From Acidobacteriota bacterium (GTDB lineage: Bacteria; Actinomycetota; Acidimicrobiia; Acidimicrobiales; RAAP-2), in the NCBI GenBank assembly GCA_018970215.1, contig JAGWWX010000005.1:1-45533 (forward strand): a stretch of 45,533 nt of DNA. Reading direction: 5' to 3'. The notes under the pieces were generated by a model. It searched no databases, was not told where the DNA came from, and saw only the letters and a list, made by a program, of their open reading frames with translations. This document shows positions 32,163-40,747 of the stretch, one piece after another (within the stretch, counting starts at the first letter, position 1; each line of letters opens with the position of its first letter). Made by a program: the position numbers and the translations under genes.

Positions 32163-33014
32163 GTGAGCAATTCCCCCCGCCGCTCAGGCAGTTCATCGAA
32201 CGACATGCTCGCGCTATTCATGCGCGATCTCGATCGTTACCCGATGCCGAACTACGACGAGCAGGTCGAACTAGCGAAGCGCGTCCAAAACGGCGACGCC
32301 GAGGCCAAGAAGCAGATGATTGCGGGAAACCTTCGCTTGGTCATTCACTGGGCTCGTCGCTATCAAGATCGCGGCGTTGACATGGCCGACCTGTTACAGG
32401 AAGGCACCTTCGGTCTCATGCGCGCCGTCGAGAAGTTTGAACCGGAACGCGGCTTCAAATTCTCGACCTACGCCACGTGGTGGATTCGCCAGTCGCTCCA
32501 GCGTGCCGTCCAGCAGCACGGTCGCACCATTCGCATTCCACTGGAAGTGGGCGAACAGTTGCAGCGTCTCGAAGCAGCAACGTCCGAGTTGACGTCGAAC
32601 CTCGGACGTCGTCCCACGGACGAAGAGATTTACGAGGCGACCGGCATCACCGCCGCGCAACGACTGCACCTCGAAAATCTGCCGTTCGTTACCGCGAGTT
32701 TGGACCAGCCAGCGAGTTCTGACTCCACGACCACCCTTGGCGAACTGGTAGGCGGCGATGACGACGGTTGGGTCGACAACATCGAGGGTTCGATGGTGCG
32801 CGATCAGCTCCAAGGAGCTCTCCAAAACTTGACCGATCTGCAACGCGACGTTTTAACCTTGCGCTACGGCCTCAACGGCGCTACCCCACTCTCCCTCCAG
32901 GCGACGGCCCAGAAGCTCGACATCGGTGTGCGGCGGGTGCGGCGCGCCGAAGAAGAGGCGTTGGAGGCGTTGCGCGACAATCAGGGTGTGATCGCCCTTC
33001 ACGAAAACGTCTAG
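32163..33014 (+). CDS. Group 2 sigma-70 family sigma factor (RpoD-like)
   Basis: The 283-residue sigma has region 1.2 (LFMRDLDRYPMPNYDEQVE), region 2 with GNLRLVIHWARRYQ, DLLQEGTFGLMRAVEKFEP and FKFSTYATWWIRQ for core binding and -10 recognition, region 3, and region 4 with QRDVLTLRYGLNG and a helix-turn-helix. It lacks the long acidic region 1.1 of a primary sigma, so it is probably a non-essential group 2 factor. AAGGAG (32151-32156) is six bases before GTG 32163. No anti-sigma gene is adjacent. Its TAG interlocks with the rluD stop (CTAG, 33011-33014). Confidence 0.92.
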   Translation: MSNSPRRSGSSSNDMLALFMRDLDRYPMPNYDEQVELAKRVQNGDAEAKKQMIAGNLRLVIHWARRYQDRGVDMADLLQEGTFGLMRAVEKFEPERGFKFSTYATWWIRQSLQRAVQQHGRTIRIPLEVGEQLQRLEAATSELTSNLGRRPTDEEIYEATGITAAQRLHLENLPFVTASLDQPASSDSTTTLGELVGGDDDGWVDNIEGSMVRDQLQGALQNLTDLQRDVLTLRYGLNGATPLSLQATAQKLDIGVRRVRRAEEEALEALRDNQGVIALHENV

Positions 33015-33979
33015 CTGACGGACGGCACCAACGCGGAAAGATCAGCGGGGAGTGGTGCCGTCGCGCTGACACGTTCTCCGGTGAGGGGATGCTCGAACGT
33101 CAACGTCGCCGAGTGAAGAAAAAACCGTTCTTCGGGGAGTCGTTTATCGCGGCGTTGACCGTACCTGGTGTCGTTGACCACGGGGTGACCGATGGCAGAG
33201 AGGTGTACACGTATCTGATGCGTTCGGCCGGTCTCAAGGCGTAGTTGTAAAAGGGTGAGTGGCCGAGGTGCCGAGAATCGCTCTAGGACTTCGTAGCCGG
33301 TTCGCGCGGGTCGGCCGTCCGACTTCACCGCCATCATGGTGGGCACCCGCAGGCTCCGCCCAATGGGCGCATCCACCACCCCCCTTTCCTCCGTCACGTG
33401 ACCTTCGACCAGTCCGAGATAGGTACGCCCCATGGAACGCTCGGCCAGCTGGTCAGACAGCGATGTAAAACCGTCGGACGTTCGAGCAAAAACTAAGAGA
33501 CCCGAAGTACCACGATCGAGGCGATGCACGACGCCGGGGCGGAGTGGCTCACACAGCGCTTCGTCCACAAGGTTGAGGATCTCGGGATATCGAGCCACGA
33601 CACCGGCGACCAGTGTGCCCTCAGACCGACCCGCACCCGGATGGACAACTTGTTCCGGTCGCTTATTCACCACCACAAAGTGAGGGTCTTCGAGAACGAC
33701 GTCGACGGGAACAGACTCGTCGGCGCGCACTACCCCATCGTCATCTTCCGGTAGAACGGCAACCAAGTGCTGGGCTTCGTGGAGCACGGATGAAGATTTC
33801 ACGACGACGCGTCCATCAACGGTGATGCGACCGGCGTCCACCAGAGCGCTGACGTCGCTTCGCGACAGCCCCGTCAGAAGCGATACCGCACGATCGACGC
33901 GAACACCTGCGAGAGAACTCGGGACGATGACGTCAAGACTGTTTGCCGTCGAAAACTCGACAACTTCTTCGTCGCTCAT
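33011..33979 (-). CDS. rluD: RluD-family ribosomal large subunit pseudouridine synthase
   Basis: The 322-residue protein has an N-terminal S4 RNA-binding domain (GLSRSDVSALVDAGRITVDG) and the RluA-type catalytic core with the Asp of HRLDRGTSGLLVFA, LRLETGRTHQIRVHL and GHPVVNDTRYG. It converts uridines of 23S rRNA to pseudouridine. I choose ATG 33979, which overlaps the lspA stop in an ATGA (33976-33979); GTG 33985 is an in-frame alternative. lspA-rluD order is common in many bacteria. The exact rRNA targets cannot be read from sequence. Confidence 0.93.
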   Translation of the reverse strand: MSDEEVVEFSTANSLDVIVPSSLAGVRVDRAVSLLTGLSRSDVSALVDAGRITVDGRVVVKSSSVLHEAQHLVAVLPEDDDGVVRADESVPVDVVLEDPHFVVVNKRPEQVVHPGAGRSEGTLVAGVVARYPEILNLVDEALCEPLRPGVVHRLDRGTSGLLVFARTSDGFTSLSDQLAERSMGRTYLGLVEGHVTEERGVVDAPIGRSLRVPTMMAVKSDGRPARTGYEVLERFSAPRPLTLLQLRLETGRTHQIRVHLSAIGHPVVNDTRYGQRRDKRLPEERFFLHSATLTFEHPLTGERVSATAPLPADLSALVPSVS

Positions 33980-34425
33980 CGCCACACGGCCTGACGACGT
34001 AGCGCTCTCACGCCGAGAACACTAACGCCAAGCGCAATGGCGATATCCGCGACGTTCCCCACGAAGAGGTTGCCGTAGCCAATGAAATCGACCACGTGAT
34101 GTGTCGACAAGCCCACCCGATCTGCGATATTCCCCACCGCTCCACCGACGAGGAGCCCCCACCCCAGTGACGGGGCACCGGACGCGACGAAAAAGCCGAG
34201 AACGACCACAACGGCCACAACGACAACGGCGAGCGTTCCGAGAAGTACCGGTGGCGCACCCGACAGCCAGGAAAATGAGACGCCGCGGTTCTCGACCAGC
34301 TCAAATCGAAAGGGCCCCCACGAAGTTCTCGACAGCGACCACACATCTTGGGCCACGCGTTTGGTCACGGCATCGGTGAGCAAAGTAGCGATGGCAACGC
34401 CCCAGGGTGTCGACGGAGTCGTCAA
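33976..34425 (-). CDS. lspA: Lipoprotein signal peptidase (signal peptidase II)
   Basis: This aspartyl membrane protease trims lipoprotein signals. The 149-residue form has four hydrophobic segments, ELVENRGVSFSWL, and the two catalytic Asp motifs GGAVGNIADRV and GNLFVGNVADIAIALG. The start is unusual: TTG 34425 gives a TTGA overlap with the DksA-like gene stop (34422-34425), matching the tight overlaps seen throughout. The longest frame starts at another TTG (34458) and would overlap by 37 bases. The lipoprotein at 12805-13248 is a likely client. Confidence 0.9.
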   Translation of the reverse strand: MTTPSTPWGVAIATLLTDAVTKRVAQDVWSLSRTSWGPFRFELVENRGVSFSWLSGAPPVLLGTLAVVVVAVVVVLGFFVASGAPSLGWGLLVGGAVGNIADRVGLSTHHVVDFIGYGNLFVGNVADIAIALGVSVLGVRALRRQAVWR

Positions 34426-35552
34426 TCCCAGGGTCGTTGACGACGACAGTCCACGCACAAGAACACCGGGAGTTGCGAACGAAGCCGTTCCTTCGGGATT
34501 GGTCCATAGCAGTCATCACAGCGTCCATACGTACCATCCGTGACGCGCGCAAGTGCAACATCAATCTCACGAATAGTTTCTGCGGACCGCTCGGCCTGCT
34601 CCTTCCACTGTTCGCGTTCGAAGTCCGATCCCACGTCCATGTTGGAGTCTCCGTCGTACTCCACGTGTTGGCGGTCGACCAACAGTTCCTCGGCTCGTGA
34701 GTTCAATGAATCGACCGTCAGTTGAGTCTCGTCACGAGCTTGGAGCAATAGGCCCCGCACCTCACTGAGGAACGCCTGGTCGGTGCCGTACGGTTTTGAC
34801 GTTCTCTTTCGGGCGAGCTCCTCGGCGGCCTTGGCTCGGGCGAGCTCCTCAGCTTCGCGGCGTTGACGCTCGGCCTCCGCCTGACGTTGCTCTTCCTCGA
34901 GACGCCGTAGCCGCTCAAGCTCATTAGCCCGATCGCGCTCTTCAATTTCACGGCGCTTCGCCAGCTCGGCTGCTTCCTTTTCGCGTTGTTTCTTGGCGAT
35001 CTCAGCGGCCTTTTCACGCTGCTTGCGAAGTTGTTCCGCCTCTCGCGCCTTGCGGGCCGCTTCCTTCTCGCGCAGTTTCTCCTTGGCGGCGCGCTCGCGT
35101 TCCTTCTTTAGCGCCGCGAGTGCTCGGTCACGCTCTTTCTTCGCGGCGGCGGCTGCCCGTTCTTTGGCCTTCTTAGCTGCCGCGCGCTCCTTGGCGAGTG
35201 CGGCAGCTTGACGCGCTTTTTCACGAGCACGAGCTTCGGCCTCACGCTTTTTTTGCGCTGCGGCGGCTATTCGCAACTTTTCGCGGGCGGCCGGAGTCAG
35301 CGGCTTAGGTTGCGGCTTGGACTTGGTGGGAGATGCCTTCTTCGTAGATACCGTCTTCTTGGCGGATGGCTTACTGGCAGTCTTCTTCTTTACGGGCGAT
35401 TTACTTGCCGGCTTCTTCTTCGCCACCGTCTTTTTCACGGGAGCCTTGCTGACCGGCTTCTTAGCCGCAGATTTCTTCACTACCTTCTTGGCGACCGGCT
35501 TTGCGGTCGCCTTCTTCGTGGCCTTCTTTGCAGCAGGCTTCTTACTCGGCAC
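34422..35552 (-). CDS. DksA/TraR-type zinc-finger protein with Lys/Ala-rich tail and long charged helix
   Basis: The 376-residue protein has three parts. Residues 1-85 are a Lys/Ala/Pro-rich tail of AKK and PVKK units, like histone H1. Residues about 88-250 are almost only Lys, Arg, Glu and Ala, consistent with a long charged helix or coiled coil. Residues about 255-376 are a DksA/TraR domain with the four-Cys zinc finger C345, C348, C366, C369 (YGRCDDCYGPIP, LCVDC). AGGAG five bases before GTG 35552 supports the start. It may act on RNA polymerase or the nucleoid; this is inferred. It sits between divIVA and lspA. Confidence 0.85.
   Translation of the reverse strand: MPSKKPAAKKATKKATAKPVAKKVVKKSAAKKPVSKAPVKKTVAKKKPASKSPVKKKTASKPSAKKTVSTKKASPTKSKPQPKPLTPAAREKLRIAAAAQKKREAEARAREKARQAAALAKERAAAKKAKERAAAAAKKERDRALAALKKERERAAKEKLREKEAARKAREAEQLRKQREKAAEIAKKQREKEAAELAKRREIEERDRANELERLRRLEEEQRQAEAERQRREAEELARAKAAEELARKRTSKPYGTDQAFLSEVRGLLLQARDETQLTVDSLNSRAEELLVDRQHVEYDGDSNMDVGSDFEREQWKEQAERSAETIREIDVALARVTDGTYGRCDDCYGPIPKERLRSQLPVFLCVDCRRQRPWD
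35297..35552 (-). repeat. Low-complexity Lys/Ala-coding stretch
   Basis: This is the 5' part of the DksA-like gene, made of imperfect repeats encoding AKK, PVKK and KKT units. Such tracts tend to change length between relatives. Confidence 0.8.
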
Positions 35553-35617
35553 AGTCTCTCCTCAGCGCTCGTACGTCTCTTTGTCGTCGGGGCAAATTAC
35601 CAGCCCCCCATAACGAA

Positions 35618-36376
35618 CTATTCGTTTTCGTCACCGAAGTTCAGGGCCTGACCAATCGTCGTCACTCCCCCCGTTGGTGGCACCGGCGGTGTCGGAGTCG
35701 ATGCGGCGGGTGTCGACGGGTTCGAGGGAGCCGTCGTCGCGGCGGGTGGCGTGGGTGGGGTGGGTGTCGGAGCCGGAGCGGAAGTTTGACGAAGACTGAA
35801 ACTTGAGTCAAACCACTCCACCAGCGTTCCCGCCATTGAGCGGAATCGCTCACGTTCAGCCGTCAAGTATCGGTCGAGTTGGGTGATCTCTTCTTCGAGG
35901 CGCTTGCGGCGACCCTCAAGCTGGGTCACTTCGTCGAGAGCGCGGCTCTTTGCTTCCTCCAACAGGCGACGCGACTCTTCCTTCGCCTTGGTGAGCAGTT
36001 GCTGACTCTCCGCGATCGCCGATGCTTTGGTCTTCTCGACAAACTCTTGCGCCATAGCGATCAAGCTCGTCGCACCGTCGACACCATCGCCCGTCGGTGG
36101 CGTCGAGGCCACCGCAGGGGCCGGGGTACTTGGTGCCGGGGCGCTCGGTGCGGGGGCGGCGCCCGACTCCAGCTGCTTGATGCGGGCCGCGGCCCGCTGG
36201 AGCTGCTGGGTCAGTTGAGCCAATTGGTCGCTGTGACCCTTGCGAAGGGCATCGACGTCGTGGGCCACTTCATCGAGGTAGGTATCGACGTCCGAAACGT
36301 TAAATCCTCGTAGACCAATCTTGAATTCGATGGTCGACAACTGATCAATGGCCGGTGTAGGCACGGTGGAATCCAT
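35618..36376 (-). CDS. divIVA: DivIVA/Wag31-family protein
   Basis: The 252-residue protein starts with the membrane-curvature-sensing domain (FKIGLRGFNVSDVDTYLDEV, residues 18-37), followed by coiled coil, an Ala/Pro-rich linker (about 75-95), a second long coiled coil (about 105-185) and a disordered Pro/Thr-rich tail. DivIVA proteins mark poles and septa and organise cell-wall growth in actinobacteria. A TATCGT hexamer six bases before ATG 36376 suggests its own leaderless promoter within the dcw block. Confidence 0.92.
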   Translation of the reverse strand: MDSTVPTPAIDQLSTIEFKIGLRGFNVSDVDTYLDEVAHDVDALRKGHSDQLAQLTQQLQRAAARIKQLESGAAPAPSAPAPSTPAPAVASTPPTGDGVDGATSLIAMAQEFVEKTKASAIAESQQLLTKAKEESRRLLEEAKSRALDEVTQLEGRRKRLEEEITQLDRYLTAERERFRSMAGTLVEWFDSSFSLRQTSAPAPTPTPPTPPAATTAPSNPSTPAASTPTPPVPPTGGVTTIGQALNFGDENE

Positions 36377-36382
36377 GCCGAC

Positions 36383-36388
36383 ACGATA
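36383..36388 (-). promoter_or_regulatory. Candidate -10 of leaderless divIVA promoter
   Basis: TATCGT on the minus strand, six bases before ATG 36376, in the 40-base gap after yggT. It is the same hexamer as at 3908-3913. Confidence 0.55.
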
Positions 36389-36416
36389 CCCCTCGACGGA
36401 GCCATATTCGGGGTTT

Positions 36417-36680
36417 CTAGAGGCTTCTTAAGAAGCCCATCAAGAAGTCGGCGATGATAATGACCACCAGCGGACTGAAATCAAATCCGACACCACCGAC
36501 TCGCAACATGGGGAGTAACCGCCGAATGGGTCCAAGGACGGGCTCGGTAACCCGCGTGAGGAAAAAGCGAACCTGTTCGACCGGCAATCGGGTTGACGGC
36601 GGGATGAAACTGACGATCATGAGCAAGAACAAGGCCCATACCAAGAGTTGCAGGCCCAGGAGTAAGAGAAAGACGATCAA
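36417..36680 (-). CDS. yggT: YggT-family membrane protein
   Basis: The 87-residue protein has two hydrophobic segments flanking the family core RFFLTRVTEPVLGPIRRLLP and ends FDFSPLVVIIIADFLMGFL. YggT proteins sit beside sepF in many Gram-positive division clusters; their role is not firmly known. The TTG start 36680 directly follows the sepF stop with no gap. Confidence 0.9.
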   Translation of the reverse strand: MIVFLLLLGLQLLVWALFLLMIVSFIPPSTRLPVEQVRFFLTRVTEPVLGPIRRLLPMLRVGGVGFDFSPLVVIIIADFLMGFLRSL

Positions 36681-37235
36681 CTAGCGCTCAAATCCCGTCA
36701 GGCGGAACCGCTCAATGGCGGCCGGCGAGACCGTAATCGAGCGAATGGGCTCCGCAAGAATCACTGAACCCTTCACCAGGGGCTGGATACGTCCATTCAT
36801 CATGTAGATAAAGCCGCAGATAAATGCCACAATTCGTCGGCTGGTGTCACGGTCGCAGTGCGAGGTGTTCACGATTACGGGTCGACGAGCCTTCAAGATG
36901 TCGCAGATCTCCTGGCACTGGCCGTACGAGGTGGCCACGTAGAGCTCCAACTCGGCAGTCTCGGCGGTCGACGTGAAGCCCGGCACCCCGTGAGGTGGCG
37001 TCGGGTCGCGGTAGATGGCATCGGTCGACGGAGAGTTAAAAGTGGCGCGGGGCGCCGTGCCGCCGAGGACGGTGACGCCCGATGAGTAGGTGGGTGGCGT
37101 CGGTGGGGTGACGACGGGCTCGTCGACACCGACGACGTAGTCGTCATAGTCAACAGAAGGGTACGCCTCTTCCTTCAACCCAAAAAACTCCAGGCCGCGG
37201 TCTAGGTTTCTCCGCCAATTAGAAACTCGTGCCAT
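36681..37235 (-). CDS. sepF: Cell division protein SepF
   Basis: SepF ties FtsZ to the membrane and in actinobacteria does this in place of FtsA, which is absent here. The 184-residue protein has an N-terminal membrane-binding region (MARVSNWRRNLDRGLEFFGL), an acidic Pro/Thr linker and the C-terminal SepF domain (about 95-175) with YGQCQEICDILKARRPVIVN and RRIVAFICGFIYMMNG. I choose ATG 37235 because GGGAG lies six bases before it; the frame also opens at TTG 37241. Confidence 0.95.
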   Translation of the reverse strand: MARVSNWRRNLDRGLEFFGLKEEAYPSVDYDDYVVGVDEPVVTPPTPPTYSSGVTVLGGTAPRATFNSPSTDAIYRDPTPPHGVPGFTSTAETAELELYVATSYGQCQEICDILKARRPVIVNTSHCDRDTSRRIVAFICGFIYMMNGRIQPLVKGSVILAEPIRSITVSPAAIERFRLTGFER

Positions 37236-37261
37236 CGTCAACTCCCGTGTGTTCTCGTAGT

Positions 37262-37951
37262 TTAGATGAGCCCTGGGACGGGGGCTCTGGGGCCAAACAG
37301 CGTTCGGCCCAACCGAATTTGGGTACTTCCGTACGCCACCGCTAACTCGTAGTCGTCACTCATTCCCATCGAGAGTTCCCTGACGCCTTCTCTGGCAGCC
37401 AGTTCGGACAGACGGCGAAATGCGACCTCGGCTGCATCGGGGTTCGGCGGCGCCACGGTCATGAGCCCACGCACCTCAAGTCCCCGTCGGCGGCACGATT
37501 CGATGAGTACTGGTGCCTCTGCTGGGCCGACGCCATTGCGACCCGCCGTGGCCGCGTAGTCGACCTGGATATAAACGGGCCGTGGTGTGCTGCCATCCGC
37601 CACGGCCGCGACTTCCTTTTCCCGCGATACCGTCAACACTTCGTCGGCCCACTGCGTCACGGTGTCAATCTTGCGACTCTGAAGGGCTCCGAGAAACTGC
37701 CAACGAATGTCGGAGAGATCTCGCGTGGTCGACGCCTTGTCGACGAGTTCGTTGACGTAATTCTCCCCAAAGACACGGAGCCCCGCGGCGTAGCCCGCGC
37801 GCACGACCTCGACGGACTGCGACTTTGTCACGGCCACAACCGTGACGGAGTCGAGCGAGCGACCGAGACGAACGATGTTCGCCTGTACCGCCGCAAGATT
37901 CGCGGCGACGTCCGGCGTGAGAGGACTACTTGAGGAAGTCGGGAATGTCAT
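37262..37951 (-). CDS. yggS: YggS-family pyridoxal phosphate-binding protein
   Basis: The 229-residue TIM-barrel protein keeps PLP homeostasis. It carries the PLP Lys K43 in [35 protein letters not shown] and the C-terminal [25 protein letters not shown] 37951 overlaps the ftsZ 3' end by 26 bases, and no closer start is available in frame. Its place between ftsZ and sepF is common in Gram-positive bacteria. Confidence 0.94.
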   Translation of the reverse strand: MTFPTSSSSPLTPDVAANLAAVQANIVRLGRSLDSVTVVAVTKSQSVEVVRAGYAAGLRVFGENYVNELVDKASTTRDLSDIRWQFLGALQSRKIDTVTQWADEVLTVSREKEVAAVADGSTPRPVYIQVDYAATAGRNGVGPAEAPVLIESCRRRGLEVRGLMTVAPPNPDAAEVAFRRLSELAAREGVRELSMGMSDDYELAVAYGSTQIRLGRTLFGPRAPVPGLI

Positions 37952-39017
37952 CCTCGCCCAGCGGTAAGAAATCGTCACCCGCCGAGGGGAAGATGTCCGC
38001 CGTGGTCGTCACCGACGTGGCGGGACGGCTCGTCGTTGGTGGCCGCGTGGGAGCGGGACGGTCCGAGTCCCACCGGTCGAATCCCGCAGCGATGACCGTC
38101 ACGCGCACCGCTTCACCCATACTGGCGTCGATTGCTGATCCCCAAATGATGTTGGCGTCTTCGTGAGCGACATCGTGAATGATGCTCATCGCTTCGTTGA
38201 CTTCGTGGATACCAATGTTTTCCGAGCCCACGACGTTCACCAGAATGCCGCGCGCGCCACGAATCTCGGCCTCGAGAAGTTGACTCGTAATAGCGTTACG
38301 CGCCGCCGTCAAAGCACGACCCTCGCCCGTTGACTCGCCCACGCCCATGATGGCCGTTCCGGCGTTACTCATAATCGTCTTCACGTCGGCAAAGTCAGTG
38401 TTGATTGTTCCGGGATTCGTGATGAGGTCGGTGATGCCGCGCACACCTTGTAGCAGCACGTCATCGGCCATACGAAAAGCGTCCAACATCGTTGTCTGAT
38501 TCGTCGCGTTCGCAATGAGGCGATCGTTTGGGATCACGATCAGGGTGTCAACTTTTTCGCGAAGAGATTCAATTCCCTTTTCGGCCTGTGCCGCCCGGCG
38601 CTTCCCCTCAAAGGTGAACGGACGCGTCACGACGCCGATGGTGAGTGCACCCTTCGCACGCGCCACGGCCGCGACCACGGGTGCCGCCCCCGTTCCGGTG
38701 CCACCGCCCTCGCCCGCGGTAATAAAAACCATGTCGGCGTCGCCGATGGCTTCTTCAATGTCGGACTTGCAGTCTTCGGCCGCTTGTCGACCGACTTCTG
38801 GATCGGCGCCGGCACCGAGACCACGGGTGAGGTCGCGACCTAACTCCAGTTTCTTCTCGGCCGGACACGGCAGGAGAGCTTGCGCGTCAGTGTTCATCGC
38901 GATGAACTCGACGTTGCGAAGTCCCGCTTCAATCATTCGATTGACAGCGTTCACTCCACCGCCACCGACGCCGATGACTTTGATGTTCGCCATGTAGTTG
39001 CTCTGCTGCAGATTCAT
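37926..39017 (-). CDS. ftsZ: Cell division GTPase FtsZ
   Basis: This tubulin homologue forms the Z ring. The 363-residue protein has [16 protein letters not shown], the nucleotide-binding [15 protein letters not shown], the T7-loop region [17 protein letters not shown], a variable Thr/Pro linker and the conserved C-terminal tail DDIPDFLK that SepF would bind. I choose ATG 39017 ([14 protein letters not shown]), which has AAGGGG five bases ahead; the frame open to 39074 lies in the leader. A TTGACC-17-TAGGGT promoter lies upstream. Confidence 0.97.
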   Translation of the reverse strand: MNLQQSNYMANIKVIGVGGGGVNAVNRMIEAGLRNVEFIAMNTDAQALLPCPAEKKLELGRDLTRGLGAGADPEVGRQAAEDCKSDIEEAIGDADMVFITAGEGGGTGTGAAPVVAAVARAKGALTIGVVTRPFTFEGKRRAAQAEKGIESLREKVDTLIVIPNDRLIANATNQTTMLDAFRMADDVLLQGVRGITDLITNPGTINTDFADVKTIMSNAGTAIMGVGESTGEGRALTAARNAITSQLLEAEIRGARGILVNVVGSENIGIHEVNEAMSIIHDVAHEDANIIWGSAIDASMGEAVRVTVIAAGFDRWDSDRPAPTRPPTTSRPATSVTTTADIFPSAGDDFLPLGEDDIPDFLK

Positions 39018-39101
39018 GAAAACCCCTTCAACCGACCCAGTCTCCCAGACTCCGTGGGGGCTGTCGCCCGACACCGCCTACTGGGTGGAATGTAGCCCTG
39101 A

Positions 39102-39130
39102 ACCCTAGTAGCGGTAGGAAAACTGGTCAA
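39102..39130 (-). promoter_or_regulatory. Candidate ftsZ promoter
   Basis: On the minus strand TTGACC (39130-39125) and TAGGGT (39107-39102) are separated by 17 bases, in the 117-base gap between ftsQ and ftsZ. The predicted leader is about 75 bases and contains a small inverted repeat AGTCT-CCC-AGACT (39039-39051). Unlike most unit heads here, ftsZ thus has a leader and a ribosome site. Confidence 0.6.
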
Positions 39131-39134
39131 ACGG

Positions 39135-39854
39135 CTACCGAATCTCGACCGTGACGGCCGACGGGACTGACACATCAACGTAGGAGTTGGGCGCGAGGGT
39201 TCGTTCGGCCAAGACGGACGCAATTGCCACAAATTTCGCATGGAGGCGGTCAATTCGTCCGACGTAAAAGGTCACTGGTGTGGTGAAGTGCAGGGTGACC
39301 CGACCTTTCGTATCGACCGACACGGTGCGCACATGTCCGGCAAAGGCCGTAGGGAGACGACGAGCGACCGTCGCCGCGGGACGCGCCCAACGGTCAAACG
39401 GCCATTCGTCGTTGCCTCCGACCGCGGCGAGATGCGGAAGATCGACGCCGACCGTGGCCGGGTCTAACTGGTGGCCGGAGCCATCAACAAGGTGCAGAAC
39501 CCCCACGCCATCGGGAGCGACAGCTATCGGCGAACGCTCGTGGACCGTAAGGGTCACACGATGGGGCCAGTGCCGTGCCACCGTGACACTCGACACCCAC
39601 CGCAACTCCGCAATGGCGCGACTGATCGCCTCACTGTTCAGCGTCAACATTGGCGGGTGGTCATCGAGTCCCGACATGGCAATGACTTGACCCGCCGTTT
39701 CGTGGGTGTTACCGACGACTTCAACGCTTTGTACCCGAAAGTACGAGAGACGACTCACTGCAAGCAGGCCGACATACAGGAGTGACAGCACGATGGTCGC
39801 GGCGAGAAAGCGACGAAACGCGAGGGGCCGTGTGGGGCGACGATTCACCATCAC
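39135..39854 (-). CDS. ftsQ: Cell division protein FtsQ
   Basis: The 239-residue bitopic protein has a basic cytoplasmic start, one membrane helix (about residues 14-34) and an extracytoplasmic POTRA domain (YFRVQSVEVVGNTHETAGQV) followed by the beta domain. FtsQ recruits late divisome proteins. GTG 39854 overlaps the murB stop as GTGA; ATG 39851 is one codon later and equally possible. It is followed by the ftsZ promoter gap. Confidence 0.92.
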   Translation of the reverse strand: MMVNRRPTRPLAFRRFLAATIVLSLLYVGLLAVSRLSYFRVQSVEVVGNTHETAGQVIAMSGLDDHPPMLTLNSEAISRAIAELRWVSSVTVARHWPHRVTLTVHERSPIAVAPDGVGVLHLVDGSGHQLDPATVGVDLPHLAAVGGNDEWPFDRWARPAATVARRLPTAFAGHVRTVSVDTKGRVTLHFTTPVTFYVGRIDRLHAKFVAIASVLAERTLAPNSYVDVSVPSAVTVEIR

Positions 39855-40747
39855 GAAAATCCCACGAGTCGAATTTCGCTATGCAGATCGATACCCCGTT
39901 CGGCCAGCACCGTGTCGTGCACACGGCGCATCACAGACCGGACGTCTTCGGAGCGTCCACCGGCGTCCACCTGGATGAAGTTCGCGTGCTTCTCGCTCAC
40001 GTAAGCCGAACCCACTCGCACACCCTTGCACCCACAGTCATCGATGAGAGCTCCCGCCGTCGCCCCGGGCGGGTTCTGGAAGACACTGCCCGCGTTCGCC
40101 CCACCGGGTTGATGGTCGCGACGCCAACGAACTATCTCGCGCAGAATGTCGCGACCTTCGTCAGCGTCACCTTCTCGCAGCTGCAACGTGGCGTCAAGTA
40201 CTACGTGGCGCGACGTGATCGCACTCGAGCGATATCCGAAGTGCAGATCCCGAGCGGGAACGTCGCGCACCGTCGCCGCGTCGATATCCCACAGCCGTAC
40301 ACTCACGACCGAGGCCGCCATGTCACTGCCGTGACCACCGGCGTTCATTGCAATCGCACCGCCTACGGTGCCCGGTACGCCCACGGCCCACTCGAAGTCG
40401 CGATAGTTGCGGTCCACGAGACGACGAGCAGCCACCGGTAGGTCGACGGCGGCACCCAGGGTGACTTTCGCGTTGTCGTGGAACTCGATTGATCCAAAGC
40501 CGTCACCGAGCACAATGACGAGCCCGTCGAAGCCTTCGTCGGCGACCAACGTATTTGATCCGTTACCCAGAACGTAGATCGGGCTGATGTCACGAAGCCA
40601 CTCACCGAGGACCTGCAGGGCGTCGATGGATTCAATCGTCACGAGTCCGCGGGCTCGACCGCCCACACGGTACGTTGTCTTTTGGCCGAACGGCGCCTCC
40701 GACTCCCCCGCCGAACCCGCGTGGTCGAGTAACTGTTCAATCGACAC
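39851..40747 (-). CDS. murB: UDP-N-acetylenolpyruvoylglucosamine reductase
   Basis: This FAD enzyme makes UDP-MurNAc. The 298 residues show YVLGNGSNTLVADEGFDG, VPGTVGGAIAMNAGGHG, FGYRSS, and the proton-donor segment GSVFQNPPG, then SEKHANFI. I choose GTG 40747 because GGGAG lies six bases before it; it overlaps the murGC fusion 3' end by 11 bases. The frame also extends to 40786. Confidence 0.95.
   Translation of the reverse strand: MSIEQLLDHAGSAGESEAPFGQKTTYRVGGRARGLVTIESIDALQVLGEWLRDISPIYVLGNGSNTLVADEGFDGLVIVLGDGFGSIEFHDNAKVTLGAAVDLPVAARRLVDRNYRDFEWAVGVPGTVGGAIAMNAGGHGSDMAASVVSVRLWDIDAATVRDVPARDLHFGYRSSAITSRHVVLDATLQLREGDADEGRDILREIVRWRRDHQPGGANAGSVFQNPPGATAGALIDDCGCKGVRVGSAYVSEKHANFIQVDAGGRSEDVRSVMRRVHDTVLAERGIDLHSEIRLVGFS

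Noticed and set aside
34993-35651. Plus-strand frames rich in Ala, Ser, Phe and Leu opposite the DksA-like gene
   Set aside because: They are mirror products of the Lys/Ala/Glu repeats; the minus strand has a ribosome site and a zinc-finger domain.
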